A stretch of 64,000 nt of DNA from Clostridiales bacterium. Its GTDB lineage: Bacteria; Bacillota; Clostridia; Lachnospirales; Lachnospiraceae. The notes below the pieces were generated by a model that worked only from the letters and a program-made list of their open reading frames with translations, was not told the origin of the DNA and made no database searches. Within the stretch, counting starts at the first letter, position 1. Each line of letters begins with the position of its first letter. This document shows positions 33,048-41,792 of this stretch, in pieces. The stretch covers positions 66,725 through 130,724 of the forward strand of contig JAHABX010000005.1 of NCBI GenBank assembly GCA_018376135.1, given 5' to 3'. A program made the translations under genes and the position numbers.

Positions 33048-33772
33048 ATATTGCAGTTATATTTGCGGGTGGAACAGGGACTCGTATGCATACAAAAGAA
33101 AAACCAAAACAATTTTTGAATATGCATGGAAAACCTATCATTGTTCACACATTGGAGCAGTTTGAAAACCATAAGGAAATAGACGCGATTGTTGTTGCAT
33201 GTATTGGAGAATGGATCCCTTATTTGGAGTCACTTGTTCAAAAATATAATCTGAAAAAGATTATGAGTATTGTTCCCGGTGGGAGTAATGGGCAGCAGTC
33301 TATATTTCATGGATTATGTGCAGCGAAAGCTATTGCAGATGAAGGGAAAAGCATTGTACTTATTCATGATGGAGTTCGTCCCCTGATTGATGAGAAAGTG
33401 ATAAGTGACAGTATTCAATCTGTAAAAAACCATGGTTCTGCAATTGCATCCGTGAAGGTAAAAGAAACAGTACTGCTTGTTGATGATAAAGATGGGATTC
33501 GTGAGATCCCAGAGAGGAGTCAGTCAAGGCTTGCAAGAGCACCTCAGAGTTTTTGGCTGGAGGAGATTCTGGAAGCGCATCAAAGAGCAGAAAGAGAAGG
33601 ACATCTGAATTTTGTAGATTCGTGTTCTATGATGCAATATTATGGGAAAAGATTATATTTAATCGAGTCACCAGAGGAAAATATCAAGATTACAACACCA
33701 GAAGACTTTTATGTTATGAGAGCAATGCTTGATGCGAAGGAAGATTCGCAGATTTACAGGGTGGAGGGCTAG
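33044..33772 (+). CDS. IspD/TarI-family cytidylyltransferase, probably polyol-phosphate type
   Basis: The 242-residue nucleotidyltransferase starts IAVIFAGGTGTRMHTKEKPKQFL; the AGGTGTRM form is that of TarI (CDP-ribitol formation), whereas IspD proteins usually show AAGxGxRM. Further landmarks are LIHDGVRPLI (about residues 106-115), RAPQSFWLEEIL and ENIKITTPEDF (about 210-220). It makes a CDP-activated polyol (or methylerythritol) from CTP. It overlaps the phosphotransferase by 4 bp and is followed by an SDR, a set that suggests synthesis and use of a CDP-polyol. It is AT-rich and far from ispF, so a role in isoprenoids is less likely but not excluded. Confidence 0.82.
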   Translation: MNIAVIFAGGTGTRMHTKEKPKQFLNMHGKPIIVHTLEQFENHKEIDAIVVACIGEWIPYLESLVQKYNLKKIMSIVPGGSNGQQSIFHGLCAAKAIADEGKSIVLIHDGVRPLIDEKVISDSIQSVKNHGSAIASVKVKETVLLVDDKDGIREIPERSQSRLARAPQSFWLEEILEAHQRAEREGHLNFVDSCSMMQYYGKRLYLIESPEENIKITTPEDFYVMRAMLDAKEDSQIYRVEG

Positions 33773-33773
33773 T

Positions 33774-34820
33774 GTGTTAAAACGAAGAGAACTGGAGGAT
33801 ATGGGGTATGTTTCTGCGAGTGATCTTCCATTTGAGGAGTATAGGAACAGCAATTTTTTAATTACAGGAGCTACGGGGCTGATCGGATCTTTACTTATAA
33901 AGAATCTACTACATTGCAATAGAATTCATGGCTTGGGAATTAAAATATTTGCAGTAGTTCGTGATCCTCAAAAAGCAGAACGTATATTTGCTGATTTTTC
34001 AGATGACATAGCTTTGAAATTCTTAGTATGTAATTTGGAAAATGATAAAATCTGCGTAGAAACAAAGGTAGACTATATTATTCATGCAGCAGCAGTTACA
34101 CAGTCGAAGATGATGGTTACAAAACCAGTGGAGACAATTAGACTTTCTGTAAATAGTACGGACCAGTTATTGACTTTGGCAGTGGAAAAGAAAGTAAAGA
34201 GTTTTATATATATATCTTCGATGGAAGTATACGGGGTATTGAATGGAACAGACAAGGTAGATGAGAATGCTTTGGGCTATTTGAATTTACAGGCAGTACG
34301 CAGCTGTTATCCGGAAAGTAAGAGAATGTGTGAGTGCTTATGTGTAGCATATGCGCAGGAGTATGGAGTAAATACAAGAATTGCACGTCTGGCACAGACC
34401 TTTGGAGCGGGGATTTTGGAAACGGAAAATCGTGTCTTTGCTCAGTTTGCAAGAAGTGTAATTGAGAAAAAGGATATCGTTCTTCATACATTAGGGAAAT
34501 CAGAGGGAAACTATGTTTATACAAGAGATGCGATTCAGGCGCTGCTTTTACTTTTAATAAAAGGAGAATCGGCGCAGGCGTATAACATATCGAATGAGAA
34601 AAGTCATACAACGATTGCGAATATGGCGCAAATGGTTGCGAGTGATATCGCAAAAGATGAAATCAAAGTTGTATTTGACATTCCGGAAGACAATATGCTA
34701 TATGGATATGCTTCCGACACAAAATTATATCTGAATTCTCAAAAAATGCAGAAGTTAGGATGGTTTCCGGAAGTGGAATTAAAAGAAGCATTTGAACGAA
34801 TGATAGATGATATGCAGTAA
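33774..34820 (+). CDS. NAD-dependent epimerase/dehydratase family protein (extended SDR)
   Basis: The 348-residue Rossmann protein has the cofactor motif FLITGATGLIGSLL (about residues 27-40), IIHAAAVTQSKM (about 103-114), YISSMEVYG and the catalytic YPESK, followed by the sugar-binding region RLAQTFGAG. The GTG start at 33774 has GGTGGAGGG six bases upstream and lies one base after the preceding stop. In the TarI-TarJ systems known, the partner reductase is a zinc alcohol dehydrogenase; here an SDR occupies that position, so the CDP-sugar or CDP-polyol product may differ from ribitol. It is the last gene of the AT-rich cassette. Confidence 0.82.
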   Translation: MLKRRELEDMGYVSASDLPFEEYRNSNFLITGATGLIGSLLIKNLLHCNRIHGLGIKIFAVVRDPQKAERIFADFSDDIALKFLVCNLENDKICVETKVDYIIHAAAVTQSKMMVTKPVETIRLSVNSTDQLLTLAVEKKVKSFIYISSMEVYGVLNGTDKVDENALGYLNLQAVRSCYPESKRMCECLCVAYAQEYGVNTRIARLAQTFGAGILETENRVFAQFARSVIEKKDIVLHTLGKSEGNYVYTRDAIQALLLLLIKGESAQAYNISNEKSHTTIANMAQMVASDIAKDEIKVVFDIPEDNMLYGYASDTKLYLNSQKMQKLGWFPEVELKEAFERMIDDMQ

Positions 34821-34849
34821 CCTGTACAGGATTTCAAAGAAGGATATTC

Positions 34850-34879
34850 TTGCAAAGTATAAATAATTTATGCTATGAT
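34850..34879 (+). promoter_or_regulatory. Candidate glnS promoter
   Basis: TTGCAA (34850-34855), 18 bases, TATGAT (34874-34879), about 41 bp before the ATG. Confidence 0.55.
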
Positions 34880-34920
34880 ATACCATATTTTACGTTAATG
34901 AACCCCAGGAGGAACCTATT

Positions 34921-36588
34921 ATGGAGAACGAAGTTGTTTCCAAAAATTTTATTGAGATAGAAATCGACAAAGACCTTGCAGAGGGTGTCTACGACACGGT
35001 GCACACCCGTTTCCCACCGGAGCCAAACGGCTACCTGCACATCGGACATGCCAAGTCCATTCTGCTGAATTATGGTCTGGCGCAGAAATACAACGGCAAG
35101 TTCAACATGCGTTTTGACGATACGAACCCGACGAAGGAGAGAGTGGAGTTCGTAGAGGCGATCAAGAACGATATTCAGTGGCTGGGAGCGGACTGGGAGG
35201 ACCGTCTGTTCTTTGCGTCCGATTATTTTCAGCAGATGTATGAAGCGGCAGTCAAGCTGATCCGGAAGGGTAAGGCCTATGTCTGTGATCTGACTGCGGA
35301 GGAGATCCGTCAGTATCGCGGAACGCTGACAGAGCCGGGTAAGAACAGCCCCTGTCGGGACCGCAGCGTGGAGGAGAACCTGGAGCTGTTCGAAAATATG
35401 AAGAACGGCGTATATGGGGATGGAGAGAAGGTACTTCGTGCGAAGATCGATATGGCTTCTCCCAATATGAACATGCGTGATCCGGTCATCTATCGTGTGG
35501 CGCATATGAGCCATCACAATACAGGCGATCAGTGGTGTATTTATCCGATGTACGATTTTGCCCATCCCATCGAAGATGCCATTGAGGGGATTACCCATTC
35601 CATCTGTACGCTGGAGTTTGAGGATCACAGACCGCTGTATGACTGGGTTGTAAGAGAGCTGGAATATCCTCATCCGCCCCGTCAGATCGAGTTTGCAAAG
35701 CTGTATCTGACCAATGTGGTGACTGGTAAGAGATATATTAAGAAGCTGGTAGAGGACGGTGTTGTGGACGGCTGGGATGATCCCCGTCTGGTGTCGATTG
35801 CAGCACTGCGCCGCCGGGGATTCACTCCGGAGTCTATCCGGCTGTTTGTGGAGCTCTGCGGTGTGTCCAAGAGCAACAGCTCTGTGGATTATGCAATGCT
35901 GGAGTACTGTATCCGTGAGGATCTGAAGATGAAGCGCTCCCGTATGATGGCGGTCCTTGACCCGATCAAGCTGATCATCGATAACTATCCGGAGGGAGAG
36001 GTAGAGTATCTGGATGCGGCAAATAATCTGGAGAATGAGGAGCTGGGTTCCAGAAAGATCCCCTTTGGCAGAGAGCTGTACATCGAGCGTGAGGATTTTA
36101 TGGAAGAGCCGCCGAAGAAGTATTTCCGCCTGTTCCCGGGCAACGAGGTTCGCCTGATGCATGCATATTTTGTGAAATGCGAGAGCTTCGTGAAGGATGA
36201 AAATGGAAATATCACCGAGGTACACTGTACCTATGATCCGGAGACCAGGGCGGGAAGCGGTTTTACCGGACGTAAGGTGAAGGGAACCATTCACTGGGTA
36301 CCGGCAGAATATGCGGTGGATGCAGAAGTGCGTCTTTACGAGAACCTGATCGATGAGGAAAAGGGCGTCTACAATGAGGACGGAACCATGAATATCAATC
36401 CGAATTCACTGACGGTTGTACAGGCGAAGCTGGAGCCTGCTTTGAAGGATGTCAAGGCATACGAGAGCTTCCAGTTCGTGAGAAATGGTTTCTTCTGCGT
36501 GGATGCAAAGGATTCCAGACCGGATGCACTGGTGTTCAACCGGATCGTGTCCCTGAAGAGTTCCTTTAAACTGCCGAAAGATGATTAA
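34921..36588 (+). CDS. glnS: Glutaminyl-tRNA synthetase
   Basis: The 555-residue class I enzyme has FPPEPNGYLHIGHAKS (about residues 32-47, HIGH), RFDDTNPTKE and DQWCIYPMYDFAHPIEDA. The region normally holding the KMSKS-like motif reads LTNVVTGKRYIKKL (about 260-273). The C-terminal beta-barrel anticodon-binding domain contains KVKGTIHWVPA. It charges tRNA-Gln directly, so this organism does not depend only on the Glu-tRNA-Gln amidotransferase. AGGAGG precedes the ATG. It is GC-rich, in contrast to the cassette before it. Confidence 0.97.
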   Translation: MENEVVSKNFIEIEIDKDLAEGVYDTVHTRFPPEPNGYLHIGHAKSILLNYGLAQKYNGKFNMRFDDTNPTKERVEFVEAIKNDIQWLGADWEDRLFFASDYFQQMYEAAVKLIRKGKAYVCDLTAEEIRQYRGTLTEPGKNSPCRDRSVEENLELFENMKNGVYGDGEKVLRAKIDMASPNMNMRDPVIYRVAHMSHHNTGDQWCIYPMYDFAHPIEDAIEGITHSICTLEFEDHRPLYDWVVRELEYPHPPRQIEFAKLYLTNVVTGKRYIKKLVEDGVVDGWDDPRLVSIAALRRRGFTPESIRLFVELCGVSKSNSSVDYAMLEYCIREDLKMKRSRMMAVLDPIKLIIDNYPEGEVEYLDAANNLENEELGSRKIPFGRELYIEREDFMEEPPKKYFRLFPGNEVRLMHAYFVKCESFVKDENGNITEVHCTYDPETRAGSGFTGRKVKGTIHWVPAEYAVDAEVRLYENLIDEEKGVYNEDGTMNINPNSLTVVQAKLEPALKDVKAYESFQFVRNGFFCVDAKDSRPDALVFNRIVSLKSSFKLPKDD

Positions 36589-36599
36589 CTGATCATGAG

Positions 36600-36644
36600 A
36601 GCTGCCGCTGCATGGAGCATTTGCTTTGTGCACGGCAGCTTTTT
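36600..36644 (+). terminator. glnS terminator
   Basis: AGCTGCCG (36600-36607) pairs with CGGCAGCT (36633-36640), followed by TTTT; the loop contains additional partial pairing. Confidence 0.75.
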
Positions 36645-36666
36645 CAAAACAGGAAGAGAGAATGCC

Positions 36667-38070
36667 ATGTATGAGATGATGCTGCATCTGGATGCTCATT
36701 CCGGGCAGAACCTGTATGAGCAGATTTATGAATATATAAAAGAGGAAATTCAGACCGGAAATATCGGCTGTGGGGACAGGCTTCCGTCTACCCGTCTGCT
36801 GGCGGAGCGTCTGGAGGTCAGCAGAAGCACGGCGCAGCTTGCCTATGAACAGCTTTTGTCGGAGGGATATATTGAGTCCGTTCCCTGCAGGGGGTATTTT
36901 GCCTGCCAGATGAAGGAGCTGTATCATCTGAAGTCAGAGCCGGTTATCCAGGAAGAAGATATTCCCGCAGAAGAGGAGCGGTGCCGGTATGATTTTTCCC
37001 CCAATGGCATTGATCTGGAGCATTTTCCCTATGCGGTGTGGAGGAAGCTGAACCGGGAAGTCCTGCTGGATGATCAAAAGGAACTGTTCCATCTGGGGGA
37101 TGCGCAGGGAGAGCTTTCCCTTCGCAGGGCGATCTGTTCCTATCTTCATCAGGCGCGGGGGGTTCGGGTACAGCCGTCGCAGATCGTTTTGGGGGCAGGA
37201 AATGATTATCTGCTTCTGCTGCTGTCACGCATGATCGGGACCGGACACCGGGTTGCCATGGAAAGCCCCACTTACCGCCATGCCTATGATATTTTCTGCA
37301 GACTGGGATATGACTGCTGTACAGTGTCCATGGACCGGTACGGCATGAATGTACAGGAGCTTGAGACCAGCGGAGCGGATATTGCCTATGTGATGCCGTC
37401 TCATCAGTATCCCCTGGGCATTGTCATGCCCATCAAGCGTCGGCAGGAGCTTTTGCAGTGGGCGGCAGAGCAGCCGGGACGCTATATTATAGAGGATGAT
37501 TATGACAGCGAATTCCGGTATGTGGGAAAGCCCATCCCATCCCTGCAGGGAAGCGACAGTCATCAGAGTGTGATTTATATTGGAACCTTCTCAAAATCCA
37601 TTGCTCCGGCTATCCGTATCAGCTATCTGGTGCTGCCGGAAGCCCTGATGGAGCGGTACGAGCAGGTGGGACGGAGCTTTTCCTGTACGGTCTCCAGGAT
37701 CGATCAGAAGATGCTGCAGCTGTTTATGGAGAGAGGCTGTTATGAGAGGCATCTCAACCGGATGCGGGCGCTGTATAAGAGCAAGCATGATCTTCTGCTG
37801 GCAGAGGTCAGGAAGATAAAGGGTGTGAAAAAGATCCTGGGAGAACGCTCCGGCGTACATATCCTGCTTCAGATGGAGGAGAGTGTCTCCGAGCAGGAGC
37901 GGGTCGCGCAGGCGAAAGCGGTCGGGGTAAAGGTATATCCGCTGTCCGAATACTGTATTGATGACCGCAGATATGAACCGACGATTCTTCTGGGATATGC
38001 CACCATGACGGAGGATGAGATCCGGGAGGCGGTAAGGATTTTGTCTGCAGTGTGGAAAAAAGTGGAATAA
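36667..38070 (+). CDS. MocR/PdxR-type regulator (GntR DNA-binding domain fused to aminotransferase)
   Basis: The 467-residue protein has an N-terminal GntR winged helix at about residues 15-80 (LYEQIYEYIKEEI, RLPSTRLLAERLEVSRSTAQLAYEQL). A linker of about 35 residues leads to a fold-type I aminotransferase domain with the PLP lysine in YIGTFSKSIAPAIRISYLV (about 305-323). MocR proteins sense PLP or amino-acid ligands; PdxR activates PLP synthesis. The start at 36667 follows AGGAAGAGAG and lies after the glnS terminator. No target genes (pdxST) are adjacent, so the regulon is unknown. Confidence 0.88.
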   Translation: MYEMMLHLDAHSGQNLYEQIYEYIKEEIQTGNIGCGDRLPSTRLLAERLEVSRSTAQLAYEQLLSEGYIESVPCRGYFACQMKELYHLKSEPVIQEEDIPAEEERCRYDFSPNGIDLEHFPYAVWRKLNREVLLDDQKELFHLGDAQGELSLRRAICSYLHQARGVRVQPSQIVLGAGNDYLLLLLSRMIGTGHRVAMESPTYRHAYDIFCRLGYDCCTVSMDRYGMNVQELETSGADIAYVMPSHQYPLGIVMPIKRRQELLQWAAEQPGRYIIEDDYDSEFRYVGKPIPSLQGSDSHQSVIYIGTFSKSIAPAIRISYLVLPEALMERYEQVGRSFSCTVSRIDQKMLQLFMERGCYERHLNRMRALYKSKHDLLLAEVRKIKGVKKILGERSGVHILLQMEESVSEQERVAQAKAVGVKVYPLSEYCIDDRRYEPTILLGYATMTEDEIREAVRILSAVWKKVE

Positions 38071-38123
38071 AATCCAAATAATTTAATTTGTTGAACAAAA
38101 AACGGAATGAAATCCGATTTTCT

Positions 38124-38151
38124 TTGATAATTTAAAAAAAAGGAGTATACT
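38124..38151 (+). promoter_or_regulatory. Promoter of the AAA/DUF4143 gene
   Basis: TTGATA (38124-38129), 16 bases, TATACT (38146-38151). The ribosome binding site GGAGGTGG (38160-38167) lies directly before the ATG at 38169. Confidence 0.6.
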
Positions 38152-38168
38152 GTAACTATGGAGGTGGT

Positions 38169-39392
38169 ATGGTGAAAAGGTTGGAGAGACCTGATTATCT
38201 GGAATGGCTTGTAAAGAAGAAAGATAAGCAGATCATTAAAGTGGTTACAGGTGTTCGAAGATGTGGAAAGTCTACTCTTTTTGAAATTTATCGGGAATAT
38301 CTTCTGAGTCAGGGGATTTTGCCGGAACAGATTATTTCATTGAATTTTGAAGATCTGGAATTTGAGGAACTGACAGAGTATAAGCAGTTGTATCTTTATG
38401 TAAAGGAAAGGCTTTGCCCGGATAAAATGAATTATATTTTTCTGGATGAGATTCAGCACGTGGAAGCTTATGAGAAGGCTGTGGACAGTTTGTTCCTGAG
38501 GGAGAACTGCGACGTTTATATTACAGGCTCCAATGCTTACTTTATGTCCGGAGAACTGGCAACTCTTTTGACCGGGCGGTATGCACAGCTTTCTATGATG
38601 CCCCTTTCTTTTGCAGAATTTTGTGAAGGTTTAGAGGGCGGGAGAAGAAATCTGACTTTGACAGAAAAGTTTAATCTGTATATGGAGACAGGTTCTTTTC
38701 CCTATGTATTGAAGTATCAGTATGAGGCTGATGAGGCGAAGGAATACATGTATGGTATTTATCATACTATATTGCTCAATGATGTGGTGAAACGTCTGAA
38801 GATTGCAGATGTAAATATGCTGGAAGCGGTAACGAGGTATTTGATGCACAACATAGGCAGCCGGACAACCCCCACCGCAATTTCTAATACAATGGTATCC
38901 AAACAGCGAAAAATCGACCCGAAAACGGTAGACCGTTATATCAGAGGACTGACAGACAGCCTGCTTTTCTATGAGGCAAGAAGATATAATATTAAAGGGA
39001 AAGAGCTGTTGAATTCCATCAGCAAATATTATGCATGTGATGTGGCTGTGAGGAATATGCTTGTTCGGGGAAAGGACACAGATATTGGTCATATACTTGA
39101 AAATCTTGTATACCTGGAACTGCGGCGAAGGGGCTATGAGGTTTTCGTGGGACAGTATGGAGCAGATGGAGAGGTGGATTTTGTAGCGATCAAGAACGGA
39201 ATACCGGAATATTATCAGGTAGCTCAGACAGTTCTGGATGAACGGGTACTGCAAAGGGAGCTTGCACCGCTTCAGAAAATACAGGACAATTTTCCCAAGT
39301 ATCTGCTGACCCTGGATGAGCTTTTTGGGGAAATGAATTACGAGGGGATTCAGAAGAAAAATGCCCTGAAATGGATGCTGGGGCAGGTATAG
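38169..39392 (+). CDS. AAA ATPase with DUF4143 domain
   Basis: The 407-residue protein has an N-terminal P-loop with VTGVRRCGKSTLFEIY (about residues 27-42) and Walker B NYIFLDEIQHV (about 94-104), then TGSNAYFMSG as sensor. The C-terminal DUF4143 region has a restriction-like strand order ending YLELRRRGYEVFVGQ and EVDFVAIKNG-IPEYYQVA (about 315-352). Such ATPases are common single genes in anaerobes; their function is unknown, with suggestions of defence or toxin-like roles. It has its own promoter and terminator and no partner gene. Slightly AT-rich. Confidence 0.85.
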   Translation: MVKRLERPDYLEWLVKKKDKQIIKVVTGVRRCGKSTLFEIYREYLLSQGILPEQIISLNFEDLEFEELTEYKQLYLYVKERLCPDKMNYIFLDEIQHVEAYEKAVDSLFLRENCDVYITGSNAYFMSGELATLLTGRYAQLSMMPLSFAEFCEGLEGGRRNLTLTEKFNLYMETGSFPYVLKYQYEADEAKEYMYGIYHTILLNDVVKRLKIADVNMLEAVTRYLMHNIGSRTTPTAISNTMVSKQRKIDPKTVDRYIRGLTDSLLFYEARRYNIKGKELLNSISKYYACDVAVRNMLVRGKDTDIGHILENLVYLELRRRGYEVFVGQYGADGEVDFVAIKNGIPEYYQVAQTVLDERVLQRELAPLQKIQDNFPKYLLTLDELFGEMNYEGIQKKNALKWMLGQV

Positions 39393-39400
39393 AATTTAAA

Positions 39401-39433
39401 GGTGCGGCAGGAGTGATTCCGCCGCACCCTTTT
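39401..39433. terminator. Bidirectional terminator
   Basis: GGTGCGGC (39401-39408) pairs with GCCGCACC (39421-39428), with a partly paired loop, then CTTTTT; it lies between the converging ATPase and acidic membrane protein genes. Confidence 0.8.
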
Positions 39434-39441
39434 TCCGGGTA

Positions 39442-39774
39442 TTATATGTGTTCCTGTTCTTCTACGGTAGCATCCGGCACCTCTGCCCCAAGGGCAGCAG
39501 CGGTCTCCTCCGCAGAAGTCTCCTCCTGAACCGGGTCAGCAGGAACGGCTTCTTCGGAAACAGTTACAGGGGTCTCTTCATCTTCAAAGATCTCGTCTTC
39601 GCTGTCAAAGGCGGGAACCTCATCCTCTTCCGTATCCTCAAATACTTCCTCATCGTCAAAGGCTTCATCTAATTCTTCATCTTTGGTAAAAAACTTACGA
39701 TAGACATAGATACCTCCCACAACAGCGAGGGCAGCGGTACCAATGGTCGTAAGAGCTTTGAATAATTTTTTCAT
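39442..39774 (-). CDS. Small membrane-anchored acidic protein
   Basis: The 110-residue protein has a basic start (KKLFKALT), one membrane helix (about residues 5-24, TIGTAALAVVGGIYVYRKFF) and an extremely acidic, proline-containing low-complexity tail (about 28-110, rich in Glu and Asp). The ATG at 39774 has AAAGGAG seven bases upstream; longer in-frame starts lack one. The tail would be disordered and cytoplasmic by the positive-inside rule (YRKFF after the helix). No family is recognised. It is a single-gene unit convergent with the AAA ATPase. Confidence 0.7.
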   Translation of the reverse strand: MKKLFKALTTIGTAALAVVGGIYVYRKFFTKDEELDEAFDDEEVFEDTEEDEVPAFDSEDEIFEDEETPVTVSEEAVPADPVQEETSAEETAAALGAEVPDATVEEQEHI

Positions 39775-39940
39775 CAGGGTACTCCTTTCATGCAGAATCA
39801 ATTCGTTTCTTCTTATTCTAATATAAATGCAGGCAGTTGGAAAGTGAAAAATCATTAAAATTTTAGAAAATATGAGTTGAGCTTTCCGGAGTTATCCATT
39901 ACACTAGTATAGTATTTACAGTAAAGGAAAAAAGAAAACA

Positions 39941-40747
39941 ATGATAAAATTAATTGTAAGTGATATTGACGGGACACTGGTGCCGGAGGGCGGAAGCTGC
40001 CTGAATCCGGAATATATGGATGTGATCAGGGCTTTTACCGCACGTGGAGTACAGTTTGCAGCGGCAAGCGGCAGGCAGGCCAGCAGTATGGATGCGGTTT
40101 TTCATGAGCTGCGGGATCAGATTTATTATCTGTCCGATAATGGGGCGTATATTCAGAAGAACGGGGAAGCGGTCAGAGAAGTGCGTATGGACCGGGAGGA
40201 TGTGATCGGGCTTATGGAGGATGTCAGGAAAATTCCGGGCTGCCATTGTCTGCTCTCGGCAAAAGAAGGGTATTATACAGATGATAAGGATCCGCTTTTC
40301 CACGATCTGGTCTTCAGACAGTATAAGGGGTCAGGTGAGATCGTAGAGGATGTGACCCAATATGCAGATGTGTGTATTAAGATCAGTCTGTACAGCGAGG
40401 AGGGAGCAGGAAGTCTGCGGGATATTCTGAATGCACGGTGGAAAGACAGGTTTGCCATCAATATATCCGGATCCCGGTGGCTGGATATCAATGATTTTGA
40501 TTCTACCAAGGGAAATGCAGTCCGCTGGATTCAGGAGCAGATTGGTGCATCCCTGGAGGAAACGGTTGTATTTGGGGATAATTTCAATGACATTTCCATG
40601 CTGGAGAGGTCTGCAAGAAGCTATGCGTCGGTGCTGTCGCATCCGGATATTAAGAAAGCGGCAAGATATGAGGTGGCATCCTATCAGGAGGATGGGGTAC
40701 TTCAGGTGTTAAAAAAGCTGCTGGAGGAAACAAAGTATGAGAAGTAG
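39941..40747 (+). CDS. Cof-type HAD-IIB phosphatase
   Basis: The 268-residue protein shows HAD motif I VSDIDGTLVPEGG (about residues 6-18) with the nucleophile Asp, motif II SGRQAS, and motif IV VVFGDNFNDISMLE (about 209-222) with the metal-binding Asp pair. The IIB cap lies between. Family members dephosphorylate sugar phosphates and cofactors such as PLP or FMN; the substrate cannot be told. The 3' end overlaps the following lipoprotein gene by 11 bp, so the two are co-expressed. Confidence 0.88.
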   Translation: MIKLIVSDIDGTLVPEGGSCLNPEYMDVIRAFTARGVQFAAASGRQASSMDAVFHELRDQIYYLSDNGAYIQKNGEAVREVRMDREDVIGLMEDVRKIPGCHCLLSAKEGYYTDDKDPLFHDLVFRQYKGSGEIVEDVTQYADVCIKISLYSEEGAGSLRDILNARWKDRFAINISGSRWLDINDFDSTKGNAVRWIQEQIGASLEETVVFGDNFNDISMLERSARSYASVLSHPDIKKAARYEVASYQEDGVLQVLKKLLEETKYEK

Positions 40748-41723
40748 AAAAAAATGGATTCCGGTCTGTCTGTCTGCAGTGCTTATGACGGCTCTGCTGT
40801 CCGGCTGCGGAGATAAAAAGATCGTGTTTACCACAGGGCTTGCATCGGACGAGCTGTTTCGAATCGGTGATGTATCCTGTAAGCTGCCGGAGGCGCTGGT
40901 CTACCTGAATACACAGAAGAACCAGTATGAGAATGTGTACGGGATCGAGATGTGGGAGCAGGCGCTTGGCGACATGACCATGGAGGAATATCTGAAGAGT
41001 CAGGTCATCTCTCAGCTTGCCCAGGTGAAAAGTATGGTGCTGCTGGCAGAGGAGAAGGAGATCAGTCTGACAGAGGAGGAGAAGAACCTTGCAGGCACTG
41101 CGGCAGGAGAATATTTCACCTCGCTGAGCGAGACAGAGGTGAATACTCTGAAGCTGAAAGAGGATGAGATCCAGAAGATGTATGAGGATTACTGTCTGGC
41201 ATTCAAGGCATATGACCAGATCACAGAGGATGTGAGCGTGGAGATCAGTGACGATGAGGCGCGGATCATAAAGCTGCAGCAGATCTTCGTTCCGGAGGAA
41301 AATCTTGCCAATGAGCTGAGGGGAAAGCTGGACAACGGAGAAGAGTTTGACGTTCTGGCGGCAAACTATTCCCAGGCATCCCAGACAACGGTTTCCGTTG
41401 CCAGAGGGGACAGGAGCGAAGAATATGAAGAGATTGCCTTTGACCTGGATAATGAGGAGGTCAGCGGTGTCTTTGCTGCCGATGGCGGTTATTACATTTT
41501 GAAATGTCTGAATACCTATATGGAAGAAGAATCCGAGGAAAATAAGGTCCGGGTGGCGCAGCAGCAGAGGACAGAGCGCTTCCAGGGAATCTATTCGGAT
41601 CTGATGAAGGATACGCTTTCTGAATTCCAGCAGAAGCTGTGGGACGGGATCCGCTTTGAGGATTATGAGGAAGTGAAGACGGATTCCTTCTTTGAAGTGT
41701 ATCAGAAGCATTTTCAGAGTTAA
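40737..41723 (+). CDS. PrsA/SurA-like lipoprotein (peptidyl-prolyl isomerase/foldase type)
   Basis: The 328-residue protein has a basic N-terminus, a hydrophobic core and the lipobox ALLSGC (Cys at about residue 22), so it should be anchored outside the membrane. A helical N-terminal chaperone-like region (MWEQALGDMTMEEYLKSQV) is followed by a parvulin-like stretch (IKLQQIFVPEENLANELRGK, about 180-199; GVFAADGGYYILKCLNTY, about 243-260). It probably helps fold secreted proteins. The isomerase domain is divergent and may be inactive. It overlaps the HAD gene. Confidence 0.78.
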   Translation: MRSRKKWIPVCLSAVLMTALLSGCGDKKIVFTTGLASDELFRIGDVSCKLPEALVYLNTQKNQYENVYGIEMWEQALGDMTMEEYLKSQVISQLAQVKSMVLLAEEKEISLTEEEKNLAGTAAGEYFTSLSETEVNTLKLKEDEIQKMYEDYCLAFKAYDQITEDVSVEISDDEARIIKLQQIFVPEENLANELRGKLDNGEEFDVLAANYSQASQTTVSVARGDRSEEYEEIAFDLDNEEVSGVFAADGGYYILKCLNTYMEEESEENKVRVAQQQRTERFQGIYSDLMKDTLSEFQQKLWDGIRFEDYEEVKTDSFFEVYQKHFQS

Positions 41724-41737
41724 GCAGAAAACCGGAA

Positions 41738-41790
41738 AGGGGTACCGGCAAATGATTGCACTTGCCGGCGCCCCCTTTTTCTTTTTTTAT
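41738..41790. terminator. Terminator of the HAD-lipoprotein operon
   Basis: GGGGTACCGGCAA pairs with TTGCCGGCGCCCC (two imperfect positions) around a nine-base loop, followed by CTTTTTCTTTTTTT. It lies between converging genes. Confidence 0.8.
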
Positions 41791-41792
41791 AT

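Noticed and set aside
33044..33772. Calling this gene ispD of the isoprenoid pathway
   Set aside because: The AGGTGTRM motif, AT-rich context and TagB/F-like and SDR partners fit a TarI-like polyol cytidylyltransferase better; ispF lies 9 kb away with other neighbours.
30265..34920. Genomic island integrated by an integrase at tRNA-Thr
   Set aside because: There is no integrase, and no copy of the tRNA 3' end was seen near the glnS side. The 10-bp palindrome CCTGTACAGG at 34820-34829 does not match the tRNA.
34873..36294. Minus-strand frame of about 470 codons opposite glnS
   Set aside because: glnS is unambiguous on the plus strand; the antisense frame has no recognisable domains.
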